A stretch of DNA of 64,000 nt from Dechloromonas hankyongensis (GCF_022012295.1 NZ_JAKLTN010000002.1:868001-932000), one strand, 5' to 3'. Positions 54,535 to 62,390 are shown, counted from the first letter of the stretch. Notes: a model not told the origin generated them from the letters alone. Program-made: numbers and translations.

Positions 54535-55068
54535 GTGCGCCCTACCACTCTTGTCGCCATTGTCTGCGCCTTTTCTCAAGGAGCGTTTGCCATGAATCTC
54601 GAACTTTCGTCCCCGGCTTTTTCCCAGCAGGGCGCCATTCCCAGCCGGCATACCTGCGAGGGAAGCGATACGTCGCCCGCCCTCGCCTGGAGCGGCGTGC
54701 CCGCTGCCGCGAAAAGTCTGGTGCTGATTGTGGATGATCCCGACGCCCCCGACCCGGCAGCCCCCAAGACCACCTGGGTACATTGGCTGCTCTACAACTT
54801 GCCGGCAACGGCGGGCGGGCTGCCCGCCGCCGTCGCGGCCACAGCGCTGCCACCGGGAACGCTGGAGGGCAGCAACGACTGGAAGCGGACGGGCTACGGC
54901 GGCCCTTGCCCGCCGATCGGCCGCCACCGCTACTTCCATAAGCTCTACGCGCTGGACACTGTGCTGCCGGACCTGCGCCACCCTAGCAAGGCGCAGTTGG
55001 AAACCGCCATGCGCGGCCACGTGCTGGCTACGGCCGAACTGGTCGGTACCTACCAGAAGATGCGCTGA
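54535..55068 (+). CDS. PEBP-family protein (YbhB/RKIP-like)
   Basis: Phosphatidylethanolamine-binding-protein fold; bacterial members (YbhB, YbcL) have no firm function. The 177-residue frame from a GTG at 54535 begins with a signal-peptide-like stretch (TTLVAIVCAFSQGAFA), then NLELSSPAFSQQGAIPSRHTCEG, a DDPDAPD ligand-site motif and HRYFHKLYALD. An ATG at 54592 with its own AAGGAG gives a 158-residue cytoplasmic form. A 21-codon ORF in another frame (54530-54595) ends in this ATG, so translation may be coupled. Confidence 0.88.
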   Translation: MRPTTLVAIVCAFSQGAFAMNLELSSPAFSQQGAIPSRHTCEGSDTSPALAWSGVPAAAKSLVLIVDDPDAPDPAAPKTTWVHWLLYNLPATAGGLPAAVAATALPPGTLEGSNDWKRTGYGGPCPPIGRHRYFHKLYALDTVLPDLRHPSKAQLETAMRGHVLATAELVGTYQKMR

Positions 55069-55120
55069 TCGGCTGCGCTTCATGTCAGGCGCCATCGATG
55101 GCGCCTGACGGCATCAATGC

Positions 55121-56056
55121 TCAATCAGCCCCGTTCTGCGATTTCAGGGCGGCCTTGATTGCGTCCTCGCCGAGGTCGGGGCATACCTTCTCGATGAAGG
55201 CGTGGGCGTAGCTGCGCAGATAGGTGCCGCGGCGGACGGCGATGCGTGTCGTGTTGGCCGGGAACAGGTCGGGCACCGGGATCAGCGCCAGGTTGCGGTC
55301 CTGCTCCTTGTCGTAGGCCACCGACGCGACGATGCCGACGCCCAGCCCCAGGCCGACATAAGTCTTGATCACATCGGCATCGATGGCCGACAGCACGATA
55401 TCCGGGACGATACCGGCATCGGCGAAGCCCTTGTCGACATGCGCCCGCCCGGTGAAGCCCTCGTGATAGGTGATGATCGGGTACTCTGAGAGGGCGTCGA
55501 GGGTGACTTTTTCGAGGGCCAGCAGAGGATGCCCTTCCGGCACGATCACGGCGTGATGCCAGGAATAGAACGGGAAGGAGGCCAGTTCGGGAACGCTGTC
55601 CAGCGACTCGGTGGCGATGCCGACGTCGGCCTGGCCGTTTTCCACCAATTCGGCGATTTCGCGCGGACTGCCCTGGAGCAGCGTCAGATGGACCTTCGGG
55701 TAATCCGATTTGAACCACTTGATGATCTTGGGCAGGGCATAGCGCGCCTGCGTATGCGTGGTCGCCACGACGAAATGCCCGGTCTCGCGGCTGGCGAACT
55801 GGTCGGCAATGCGGCGCAGATTGTGGGTGTCGAGCAGGATGCGCTCGACCACCTCGACCAACTCCTTGCCCGGCTCGGTCAGGCCGAGCAGGCGCTTGCC
55901 GCGGCGCACGAAAACCTCGATGCCCAGTTCGTCCTCGAGATCCTTGATGTGCTTGCTGACGCCGGGTTGCGAGGTATAGAGCGCATTGGCCACCTCGGTC
56001 AGATTGAAGTCCTGGCGGACGGTCTCGCGGATGATGCGCAGTTGCTGGAAATTCAT
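55121..56056 (-). CDS. cysB: LysR-family transcriptional regulator CysB
   Basis: Activates sulfate assimilation genes with N-acetylserine as inducer. The 311-residue protein has the LysR helix-turn-helix (NLTEVANALYTSQPGVSKHIKDLE, split residues 19-42) and the CysB pattern MNFQQLRIIRETVRQDFNLTE at the start, with THTQARYALP and the ligand-site segment TTHTQAR. It lies 22 bases after cysA, so both are read from the same promoter region. Confidence 0.94.
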   Translation of the reverse strand: MNFQQLRIIRETVRQDFNLTEVANALYTSQPGVSKHIKDLEDELGIEVFVRRGKRLLGLTEPGKELVEVVERILLDTHNLRRIADQFASRETGHFVVATTHTQARYALPKIIKWFKSDYPKVHLTLLQGSPREIAELVENGQADVGIATESLDSVPELASFPFYSWHHAVIVPEGHPLLALEKVTLDALSEYPIITYHEGFTGRAHVDKGFADAGIVPDIVLSAIDADVIKTYVGLGLGVGIVASVAYDKEQDRNLALIPVPDLFPANTTRIAVRRGTYLRSYAHAFIEKVCPDLGEDAIKAALKSQNGAD

Positions 56057-56078
56057 GCTCTTCTCCCTGGCGCGGCCG

Positions 56079-57149
56079 TCAGGCGGCCAGCTTTTCGTTG
56101 TTGTTGAAGACCCGGATATGGCGCGGCCGCACCGACACCTCGTCGCCTTCGCGCAGGCCGAGCACGGCCAGGCTGTCGCGGAGGATGGACACTTCGAGCA
56201 GTTCGCCGTTGTGGCGCGTCAGTTCGACCTGGGCCAGCGGGCCGATGGCGATGACGCGCTGGATTCTGGCCGGCAGGCCGCTGCCCGGCGCATTGGCCGG
56301 CAGCAGATCGAATTCGTGCGGGCGGACGAAGCCGATCGCCGCGTCCGTCGCATCGTGTTCGCCACCCACCTGCAGGGCATGTTCGCCGACATGCAGGTGG
56401 CCGTCCTCGACGCGGCCGTGGAACAGGTTCACCGAGCCCAGGAAGCTGGCCACGAACGGGGTGGCCGGATGGTCATAGACTTCGTGCGGCGCGCCGATCT
56501 GCTCGACCTGGCCCTTGTTCATCAGCACGACGCGGTCGGAAACCTCCAGCGCCTCTTCCTGGTCGTGGGTGACGAAAACGCTGGTGACGTGGATTTCGTC
56601 GTGCAGCTGGCGCAGCCAGCGGCGCAGTTCCTTGCGCACCTTGGCGTCGAGCGCACCGAACGGCTCGTCGAGCAGCAGCACCTTGGGTTCGACCGCCAAG
56701 GCCCGAGCCAGGGCGATGCGCTGCCGCTGGCCGCCGGACAATTGCGACGGAAAACGGTCGGCCAGCCAACCGAGCTGGACCAGTTCAAGCAGCCGCGTCA
56801 CGCGTTTGCGGATTTCCGCCTCGCTCGGCCGGAACTTGCGCGGCTTGACCCGCAGGCCGAAGGCGACGTTGTCGAACACCGTCATGTGGCGGAACAGTGC
56901 GTAGTGCTGAAAAACGAAGCCCACTTCGCGTTCGCGGACGTGGCGGTCGGAGGCATCGTCACCTTCGAGCAGGATCTGCCCCTGGTCGACCGATTCCAGG
57001 CCGGCGATGATGCGCAGCAGGGTGGTCTTGCCGCAGCCCGAGGGACCGAGCAGCGCCACGAGCTCGCCGGACGGGATGTCGATGGACACGTTGTCCAGGG
57101 CGTGGAAGGCACCGAAGTGCTTGCTGATGTTGCGGACGGCGATACTCAT
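56079..57149 (-). CDS. cysA: Sulfate/thiosulfate ABC transporter ATP-binding protein
   Basis: Energises sulfate and thiosulfate uptake. The 356-residue protein has Walker [10 protein letters not shown] (about residues 34-42), signature [15 protein letters not shown], Walker [13 protein letters not shown], and a C-terminal TOBE-like regulatory part. It is followed by cysB but no cysT or cysW permease genes lie upstream; instead a small unknown gene is found. An AT-rich control region with an inverted repeat stands before it. Confidence 0.95.
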   Translation of the reverse strand: MSIAVRNISKHFGAFHALDNVSIDIPSGELVALLGPSGCGKTTLLRIIAGLESVDQGQILLEGDDASDRHVREREVGFVFQHYALFRHMTVFDNVAFGLRVKPRKFRPSEAEIRKRVTRLLELVQLGWLADRFPSQLSGGQRQRIALARALAVEPKVLLLDEPFGALDAKVRKELRRWLRQLHDEIHVTSVFVTHDQEEALEVSDRVVLMNKGQVEQIGAPHEVYDHPATPFVASFLGSVNLFHGRVEDGHLHVGEHALQVGGEHDATDAAIGFVRPHEFDLLPANAPGSGLPARIQRVIAIGPLAQVELTRHNGELLEVSILRDSLAVLGLREGDEVSVRPRHIRVFNNNEKLAA

Positions 57150-57236
57150 GAAACGGTCTCCTGAAACGCTTCGCTGCAGCCGTGCAGCGTTGATGAGACC
57201 AGTTTATTCAAGCATCCTTATGTCCAGAAATAATAA

Positions 57237-57265
57237 ATTCTTAAATACAAATTCAAATTAAGAAT
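57237..57265 (-). promoter_or_regulatory. AT-rich inverted repeat upstream of cysA, candidate CysB operator
   Basis: ATTCTTAA (57237-57244) and TTAAGAAT (57258-57265) are a perfect 8-bp inverted repeat with a 13-base spacer in a very AT-rich patch (57215-57272) of a GC-rich genome. CysB sites are AT-rich and semi-palindromic. A -35/-10-like TTGAAT/TATTAT pair overlaps it. Confidence 0.45.
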
Positions 57266-57272
57266 ATAAAGC

Positions 57273-57686
57273 TCATCGGTTTCGCTCGTCACGACGCCTG
57301 TCGCCGGCCGGCTGGGCCACAACCTCGTAGCCGTGGGTGCGCAACAGACGCAGCGCCTGTTCGATGGTCTGCCGGGTCCGGCGCGGCAAGGGGCCGGCCG
57401 GCAGCGGTAGCGGTGGCGGTTTCAGCTCGAAGCCGTAATGGCTCAGCCAGGCCGTGATGGCAGCCAGCCCCTTGCTGCCGATGCCGTCGGCCTGCTGCAG
57501 GCGCTTGTAGCCGAGCAGCGCCACTTCCTCGGGAAGGAAATCGTGGCGGTCGAATATTTTCCGCAGGGCGTTGCGCTGCAGGGTCGGCAGAAGATTCATG
57601 GCCTCTGCGGCAAAGCGCGAGGCGCGCTGCCTTTCGCCAGTGCAACAAGGGGATTCCGGCAGATTGCCGTTCATGTCATCAGGCAT
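57273..57686 (-). CDS. Hypothetical protein with a helix-hairpin-helix-like segment, 137 aa
   Basis: The middle of the product (LGYKRLQQADGIGSKGLA) looks like a helix-hairpin-helix of the type in the RNA polymerase alpha C-terminal domain, and the C-terminus is strongly basic (DRRRDERNR), both fitting nucleic-acid binding. Two cysteines (PCC) stand near the N-terminus. It lies directly upstream of the cysA control region on the same strand. No family is recognised and the start could be residue 1 or 5. Confidence 0.65.
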   Translation of the reverse strand: MPDDMNGNLPESPCCTGERQRASRFAAEAMNLLPTLQRNALRKIFDRHDFLPEEVALLGYKRLQQADGIGSKGLAAITAWLSHYGFELKPPPLPLPAGPLPRRTRQTIEQALRLLRTHGYEVVAQPAGDRRRDERNR

Positions 57687-57771
57687 GGACTATCGGGTTC
57701 GAGAGCGCAGTGATCGGTTATCGACGGAACAAGCTTAGTCAGCCGCCCCGCCCCTGCAAACGACGAAATAG

Positions 57772-57842
57772 GCATATCGATATGCGCTATCCGGAATGAC
57801 CGCCGGCCAGCCAAGGCATTCAGCTTCTTAGCTTATGCATAA
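57772..57842. promoter_or_regulatory. Two perfect palindromes in a divergent intergenic region
   Basis: GCATATCGATATGC (57772-57785) is a perfect 14-bp palindrome and TTATGCATAA (57833-57842) a perfect 10-bp one, 48 bases apart, between the gene ending at 57273 and the membrane protein starting at 57954. They are operator candidates for an unknown regulator. Confidence 0.4.
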
Positions 57843-57953
57843 AAATTCCTTGGGCCGGATACCCTGCTCCGGCAGGCTCGGATCGTGCAGAATCCACCTG
57901 TGCCGTGGCGCCGGCCAATTCGACGCCGCGGCTTTTTCATGGAAGCCCGAGAG

Positions 57954-58532
57954 ATGTCCGGCAAAACCTTCGTCGACGCCAACTACCGTTTCATTGCCGC
58001 CTACCAGGAAGTCAATTCGCGCATCGTCCAGCGCCAGCAGGCCCTGGCCCTCTTCGTCACGCTAACGGCGACCCTGCTTGCCGGCCTGCTCGCCCTGCAC
58101 CCCGGCGCCAGCGGCAATCAACTGCCGGTCGAATGGCTGGTCTTCGGCTTTCCCGTCACCAGCCTGTGCCTGGCTTTCCTCAACTACAAGGCGGAGCGCG
58201 CCATCACCAATTTGCGTTCCTTCCTGTCGGCGCTGGAAAAACTCGATGCCGCGCACGAGCGTCTGCCCAGCTACAACACCGATCCGCGCTGGGCACACGG
58301 CGTGAACAAGGTGCGCCGCTTTCACGACATCGCCGCCGCCATCCTGGCCAGCGGCGCCAACGGCATCGGCATAGGCGTCGTGCTGCAGCTCTACCCCGAG
58401 CGTCTTGCCGACAAGCCCTTTGTGCTCTCCCTGCTGATCGGCGGCGCCGTCGTGTCGGTACTGGCGCTGCTCATCATCCCGCGCTGGAGCTACCGGCCGA
58501 ACGAAGTGCCCTCGGTTCAACCCGGCGTTTAG
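57954..58532 (+). CDS. Hypothetical membrane protein, 192 aa
   Basis: Four hydrophobic segments are visible: ALALFVTLTATLLAGLLAL (about 25-43), WLVFGFPVTSLCLAFL (about 56-71), AAAILASGANGIGIGVVLQL (about 125-145) and FVLSLLIGGAVVSVLALLII (about 160-179). Short cytoplasmic loops carry basic residues (KVRRFHDI). No family is recognised. The ATG at 57954 with GAGAG upstream is preferred; ATG 57939 is possible. Confidence 0.65.
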   Translation: MSGKTFVDANYRFIAAYQEVNSRIVQRQQALALFVTLTATLLAGLLALHPGASGNQLPVEWLVFGFPVTSLCLAFLNYKAERAITNLRSFLSALEKLDAAHERLPSYNTDPRWAHGVNKVRRFHDIAAAILASGANGIGIGVVLQLYPERLADKPFVLSLLIGGAVVSVLALLIIPRWSYRPNEVPSVQPGV

Positions 58533-58562
58533 CCGAAAACGCCGGCCGGCAAAGGCGAATCG

Positions 58563-59093
58563 TCAATCTTCCGAAACCAGGTCCGGAAAGAGGACACTGG
58601 TAAAGCCGAAGCGGGAAAAATCGCGAATACGTGACGGGAACAGCCGTCCGATCAGATGGTCGCATTCGTGCTGGACGACCCGGGCATGGAAACCTTCGAC
58701 CGTGCGGTCGATCGGCTGCCCTTCCGGATCGAAGCCCTGGTAGCGGATATGCTGGAAACGCGGCACTTCGCCGCGCAGGCCGGGCACCGACAGGCAGCCC
58801 TCCCAGCCGGCGACCTCCTCATCGCCCAACGGAGTGATGGTCGGGTTGATCAACACGGTCAGCGGCACCGCATCGGCATCGGGATAACGTTCGCTCTTCT
58901 CGAAACCAAAAATGACCACCTGCAGCCCGACGCCGATCTGCGGCGCCGCCAGGCCGACGCCGCCGGCCGCCCGCATCGAGTCGAGCATGTCGGTGATCAG
59001 GGCGCGCAATTCCGGCGTGGCGAACGCGGTGATCGGTTCGGCCACCTGGAAGAGCAGCGGTTCGCCCATGCGCAGGATCGGTCTGGCAGCCAT
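58563..59093 (-). CDS. def: Peptide deformylase
   Basis: Removes the formyl group from nascent proteins; iron-dependent. The 176-residue protein has the three motifs GVGLAAPQ (about 46-53), EGCLSVPG (Cys100) and [12 protein letters not shown] (His142, His146, Glu143). A much longer frame upstream is spurious; AGAGGA precedes the ATG at 59093. It is not next to fmt, unlike the usual housekeeping def, so it may be a second copy. Confidence 0.94.
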   Translation of the reverse strand: MAARPILRMGEPLLFQVAEPITAFATPELRALITDMLDSMRAAGGVGLAAPQIGVGLQVVIFGFEKSERYPDADAVPLTVLINPTITPLGDEEVAGWEGCLSVPGLRGEVPRFQHIRYQGFDPEGQPIDRTVEGFHARVVQHECDHLIGRLFPSRIRDFSRFGFTSVLFPDLVSED

Positions 59094-59167
59094 CTTTTTT
59101 CCTCTCAGTTTCAATCCGGGGCAATGACACCACAAGATCGGCGGCACGACAAACCATGCATTGCGGC

Positions 59168-59192
59168 ATAAGCACATAAGAACATCGTCGTT
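59168..59192 (+). promoter_or_regulatory. Sulfur-region motif, copy a, upstream of the hydrolase gene
   Basis: ATAAG, 13 bases, CGTCGTT. The same layout occurs at 59781-59805 and 60966-60990. Located about 60 bases before the ATG at 59250. Confidence 0.6.
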
Positions 59193-59249
59193 CCCGCGCC
59201 CTCGGCGAGTCCCGACAATGCAGCGATCGATTTCATGAGGATACCCGTC

Positions 59250-59795
59250 ATGGCCACCACCCTGATCGTCCCCGGGCTGCGCAACAGCGGCCCGACCCAC
59301 TGGCAAACCTGGTTCGAGACACAGCGTGCCGGCAGCCGCCGCGTCGAGCAGGACGACTGGGAAAAGCCCTGCCTGGCCGAGTGGGCCGGCCGCGTCCGTG
59401 AACAGATCGATACCGTGGATGGCGCCCTGTGGATCGTCGCCCATAGTTTCGGCTGCCTGGCTTCGGTCGCTGCCGGGCTGCTGCGCCCGGACCGCATCTG
59501 CGGCGCGCTACTGGTCGCCCCTGCCGACCCGGCGCGCTTCGGCGAGCCGACCGCTTCGCTCGAGGCGCAACTCCCCTTCCCCAGCCTGGTCGTCGCCAGC
59601 AGCAACGACCCGTGGGTCAAAACCAGCGTCGCCGAGGGCTGGGCCCTGCAATGGGGCAGCGAGTTCGTGAACATCGGCGCGGCCGGCCACATCAATGTCG
59701 ATTCGGGGCACGGCCCGTGGCCGCAAGGGCTGCTTCTATTTGAGCAATTGCAGGCCATCGCGGCTATAGATGAAAAGTTGATAAGCATCGAATAA
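59250..59795 (+). CDS. Alpha/beta hydrolase of the RBBP9/YdeN family
   Basis: Serine hydrolase of unknown substrate. The 181-residue protein has the nucleophile elbow VAHSFGCL (Ser66), the acid in ASSNDPWV (Asp120) and the His in [11 protein letters not shown] (His147), with the family start [20 protein letters not shown] before the ATG at 59250 decides against an upstream ATG at 59235. Its control region and the following sbp gene carry a shared motif, so it may belong to the sulfur response. Confidence 0.85.
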   Translation: MATTLIVPGLRNSGPTHWQTWFETQRAGSRRVEQDDWEKPCLAEWAGRVREQIDTVDGALWIVAHSFGCLASVAAGLLRPDRICGALLVAPADPARFGEPTASLEAQLPFPSLVVASSNDPWVKTSVAEGWALQWGSEFVNIGAAGHINVDSGHGPWPQGLLLFEQLQAIAAIDEKLISIE

Positions 59796-59850
59796 TTCCG
59801 TCGTTACCGTCCGCCACACCGCTCCCTAGACTGCGCATATCAACTTTTTC
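59772..59850. repeat. Long-range inverted repeat around the sbp promoter region
   Basis: GAAAAGTTGATA (59772-59783, end of the hydrolase gene) is complementary to TATCAACTTTTTC (59838-59850) except for one extra T; 54 bases, including motif copy b, lie between them. Confidence 0.45.
59781..59805 (+). promoter_or_regulatory. Sulfur-region motif, copy b, upstream of sbp
   Basis: ATAAG, 13 bases, CGTCGTT, about 60 bases before the sbp ATG and overlapping the end of the hydrolase gene. Confidence 0.6.
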
Positions 59851-59864
59851 GACAGGACACCACC

Positions 59865-60860
59865 ATGCGCAAGATCGGACTTTTCGCCGCCCTGACCCTC
59901 GCCTGCGGCCTGGGCAGCGCCGTCGCCCAGACCACGCTGCTCAACGTCTCCTACGACCCGACCCGCGAGCTGTACAAGGATTTCAACGCCGCCTTCGCCA
60001 AGAGCTGGCAAGGCAAGACCGGCCAGAGCGTGCAGGTGCGCCAGTCGCACGGCGGTTCCGGCAAGCAGGCGCGCTCGGTGGCCGACGGCCTGGAAGCCGA
60101 TGTCGTGACGCTGGCGCTGGGCTACGACATCGACGCCCTGGCCGAGAAGAAGCTGATCCCGGCCGACTGGCAGAAACGCTTCCCGAACAATTCCTCGCCC
60201 TATACCTCGACCATCGTCTTCCTGGTGCGCAAGGGCAACCCGAAGGGCATCAAGGATTGGGGCGACCTCGCCAAGCCGGGGATCACCGTCATCACGCCGA
60301 ACCCGAAGACCTCGGGCGGCGCCCGCTGGAACTACTTGGCGGCCTGGGCCTGGGCGCTGAAGCAGCCTGGCGGCAACGAGCAGAAGGCCAAGGAACTGGT
60401 CACCGCCATCTTCAAAAATGTGCCCGTCCTCGATTCGGGCGCCCGCGGCTCGACCACGACCTTCGTCGAACGCGGCCTGGGCGACGTGCTGATCGCTTGG
60501 GAAAACGAAGCCATCCTGGCGGTCAACGAACTGGGCAAGGACAAGTTCGAAATCGTCGCCCCCAGCCTGTCCATCCTGGCCGAACCGCCGGTGGCGGTGG
60601 TGGACAAGGTGGTCGAGAAGCGCGGCACGCGGCTGACCGCGCAGGCTTACCTGGACTACCTGTATTCCGAGGAAGGGCAGCAGATTGCCGCCAAGCACTA
60701 TTACCGGCCGACCAACGCCAAGGTCGCAGCCCAGCACGCCAAGCTGTTCCCGAAGCTGAAGCTGGTGACCATCGACGACACCTTCGGCGGCTGGCAGAAG
60801 GCGCAGAAGACCCACTTCGCCGACGGCGGGACGTTCGACCAGATCTACCTGAAGAAATGA
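59865..60860 (+). CDS. sbp: Sulfate ABC transporter substrate-binding protein
   Basis: Periplasmic receptor for sulfate (or thiosulfate). The 331-residue precursor has a signal peptide (cleavage after GLGSAVA, about residue 22), then [33 protein letters not shown] and the sulfate-loop pattern [16 protein letters not shown], all family hallmarks. AGGA precedes the ATG. The permease genes usually found after it are absent; the ATPase gene cysA is 2.7 kb away on the other strand. Confidence 0.96.
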   Translation: MRKIGLFAALTLACGLGSAVAQTTLLNVSYDPTRELYKDFNAAFAKSWQGKTGQSVQVRQSHGGSGKQARSVADGLEADVVTLALGYDIDALAEKKLIPADWQKRFPNNSSPYTSTIVFLVRKGNPKGIKDWGDLAKPGITVITPNPKTSGGARWNYLAAWAWALKQPGGNEQKAKELVTAIFKNVPVLDSGARGSTTTFVERGLGDVLIAWENEAILAVNELGKDKFEIVAPSLSILAEPPVAVVDKVVEKRGTRLTAQAYLDYLYSEEGQQIAAKHYYRPTNAKVAAQHAKLFPKLKLVTIDDTFGGWQKAQKTHFADGGTFDQIYLKK

Positions 60861-60887
60861 TCGGCGCCTGACAGGACACGGATAGCA

Positions 60888-60911
60888 GACCGCCCGGCTA
60901 TCCAGGCGGTC
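60888..60911 (+). terminator. Hairpin after sbp, possible terminator
   Basis: GACCGCC (60888-60894) and GGCGGTC (60905-60911) pair perfectly; GATAGC/GCTATC offers a competing stem. No T run follows. Confidence 0.45.
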
Positions 60912-60965
60912 GCTTATCCTCCCCGACGCCGGCCAAGCGGGATGTAACAAGCGCATCGAGGCGCT

Positions 60966-60990
60966 ATAAGTACATAAGTATTACGTCGTT
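60966..60990 (+). promoter_or_regulatory. Sulfur-region motif, copy c, without a downstream gene
   Basis: ATAAG, 13 bases, CGTCGTT, followed by no credible ORF until the opposite-strand gene at 61274-61828. Confidence 0.55.
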
Positions 60991-61273
60991 CCGTGCCGCT
61001 TCCCGCCTGAGAATATCCGGCGCCAGGACAAGCTTAGCCGGGGATTTATGGGTTATACGGTTTTATCCCCGTAATCTGTGGATAAGCTTGTGGGTTGGGT
61101 ATTGGCAAACTGGGCAACGCATTGAGCGAGCAGGGATTTCCATGCACTGCACAAAGTTTGGGCAGACGGGCCGCCAGCGAGAACTGACCATCTGGCGGCC
61201 TCCATATTTGAATTGCGCCAGCCTGCAACGCGCCGTCGAATGGCGGGCAATCCGGCCGGCCTGCCGTTCGCCG
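60991..61273. other. Gene-free stretch after sbp
   Basis: Of the gap 60861-61273, this part holds only a DnaA-box pair at 61063-61085 and unexplained GC-rich sequence. Short ORFs on both strands have no ribosome binding site or recognisable product. Confidence 0.5.
61063..61085 (-). other. Composite DnaA-box motif, copy 1 (inverted)
   Basis: On the minus strand: perfect DnaA box TTATCCACA, six bases, GGGGATAA. The same arrangement occurs in direct orientation at 62341-62363. Confidence 0.6.
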
Positions 61274-61828
61274 CTAATTCACCGCCGTTGGCGACTCGAG
61301 AACCAGTTTTCCATCCTTGACAGGTATCGTCTTGCCCGGGTCATGGTCCATGCGAACCCGCCCTTCCTTGCCGTCAAGGCGATAGCTCACATCGTAGCCG
61401 GCCAGTTTGTCGGAGGTTTCATAGACGGTTCGGCAGCGATGTTCGACCGTCGCGACCGTATCCCGATCCTGCATACCCTTCTGCACGGTATTGCCGGCAT
61501 ACCCGCCAGCCGCCGCACCGGCTACCGTCGCCAGCGTATTGCCTTTACCCCGGCCGATCTGGTTGCCTACCACGCCGCCGAGAACGCCACCGATCACCGT
61601 GCCGGCAATCCGGTGCTCGTCCTGTACCGGTGCCTTCCTCTGGACTTGGACATCCCGGCAATCCTCACGGGGCACCCTGACCTTCTCCTTGATTTCCTCG
61701 ACTGCCAGGACTTCGGCAGATTTAGGCTTAGACAGCATCTTGTAGCCGGTAACGCCACTGGCGCTGATCGCCACCATCGCCACCGCTCCGATGGCGACCC
61801 CCTTGACCATTGATTTATCCATTTTCAT
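61274..61828 (-). CDS. Glycine-zipper 2TM domain protein (17 kDa surface antigen type)
   Basis: The 184-residue protein has an N-terminal membrane segment (GVAIGAVAMVAISASGVTGY, about residues 9-28), a charged region, and a glycine-zipper pair GTVIGGVLGGVVGNQIG and LATVAGAAAGGYAGN (about residues 80-120), as in Rickettsia 17-kDa-antigen-like proteins; two cysteines (EDCRDV, HRCRTV) flank it. The ATG at 61828 follows a weak GAAAG. Its exact role in the envelope is unknown. Confidence 0.82.
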   Translation of the reverse strand: MKMDKSMVKGVAIGAVAMVAISASGVTGYKMLSKPKSAEVLAVEEIKEKVRVPREDCRDVQVQRKAPVQDEHRIAGTVIGGVLGGVVGNQIGRGKGNTLATVAGAAAGGYAGNTVQKGMQDRDTVATVEHRCRTVYETSDKLAGYDVSYRLDGKEGRVRMDHDPGKTIPVKDGKLVLESPTAVN

Positions 61829-61843
61829 TTCTTTCAGGCACTT

Positions 61844-61869
61844 GATTAGCATTTTTGATTAGCATTTTT
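61844..61869 (-). repeat. Tandem 13-bp repeat upstream of the glycine-zipper gene
   Basis: GATTAGCATTTTT occurs twice in direct succession (61844-61856 and 61857-61869), just upstream of the start codon on the minus strand. Slippage product or a doubled protein-binding site. Confidence 0.55.
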
Positions 61870-62340
61870 TGCTGCGATAACGACGAAAAACCGTTACCAC
61901 GCCAAAATCAACGCAAAACAGATGCCACGAAAGCGAGTTATCGACAAATCAGATACTTGCAAATCAAATCGAAGTTACTAAGCCAGTATTCCGTCGTCAA
62001 ATGACGACAGATAATCCGTCTTATCCGAAAGAGGATTGTTTCAACACGGAATTTCGTGTCGCCAAATCACGAACATCCGCTCAGTGAAAAAATCGAGCAC
62101 CGTATGGTTGGGAAAGGGTGTCGAAGCGATAGGTCATGGCGGAGTGGAAAGCGCTATCCATGAGACTGTGATGCCGCCCAGCCCGTCGGGGAGCGGCAAA
62201 TCAGCTTTTCTTCCTGGCAGACATCAAGATAGTGCGAAATATCTAATACGACCAATACCAAAGCCCAATTCTTGAGCAGTGTATAAAATTCTCTTATGAG
62301 ACAAGGCCGTAGGAAACCTGCCAAGCCGCTACCCCCAGGC
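61870..62340. other. Gene-poor, relatively AT-rich stretch
   Basis: No convincing gene. Visible are a small perfect hairpin GTCGTC-AAAT-GACGAC (61993-62008) and a TATAAA box (62282-62287). ORFs at 62036-62275 (+) and 62154-62435 (-) lack ribosome binding sites and look random. Confidence 0.5.
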
Positions 62341-62363
62341 TTATCCACAGCATTTGGGGATAA
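62341..62363 (+). other. Composite DnaA-box motif, copy 2
   Basis: Perfect DnaA box TTATCCACA, six bases, GGGGATAA; mirror of copy 1 at 61063-61085. ColE1-type plasmid origins carry the same combination with the same spacing. Confidence 0.6.
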
Positions 62364-62390
62364 ACGCTCCCTACCGTTTTGCAGGCGTAA

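Noticed and set aside
61088-61813. 241-codon plus-strand frame
   Set aside because: It overlaps the glycine-zipper gene in antisense and has no domain or ribosome binding site.
62036-62275. 79-codon ORF in the gene-poor region
   Set aside because: TTG start, no ribosome binding site, composition random.
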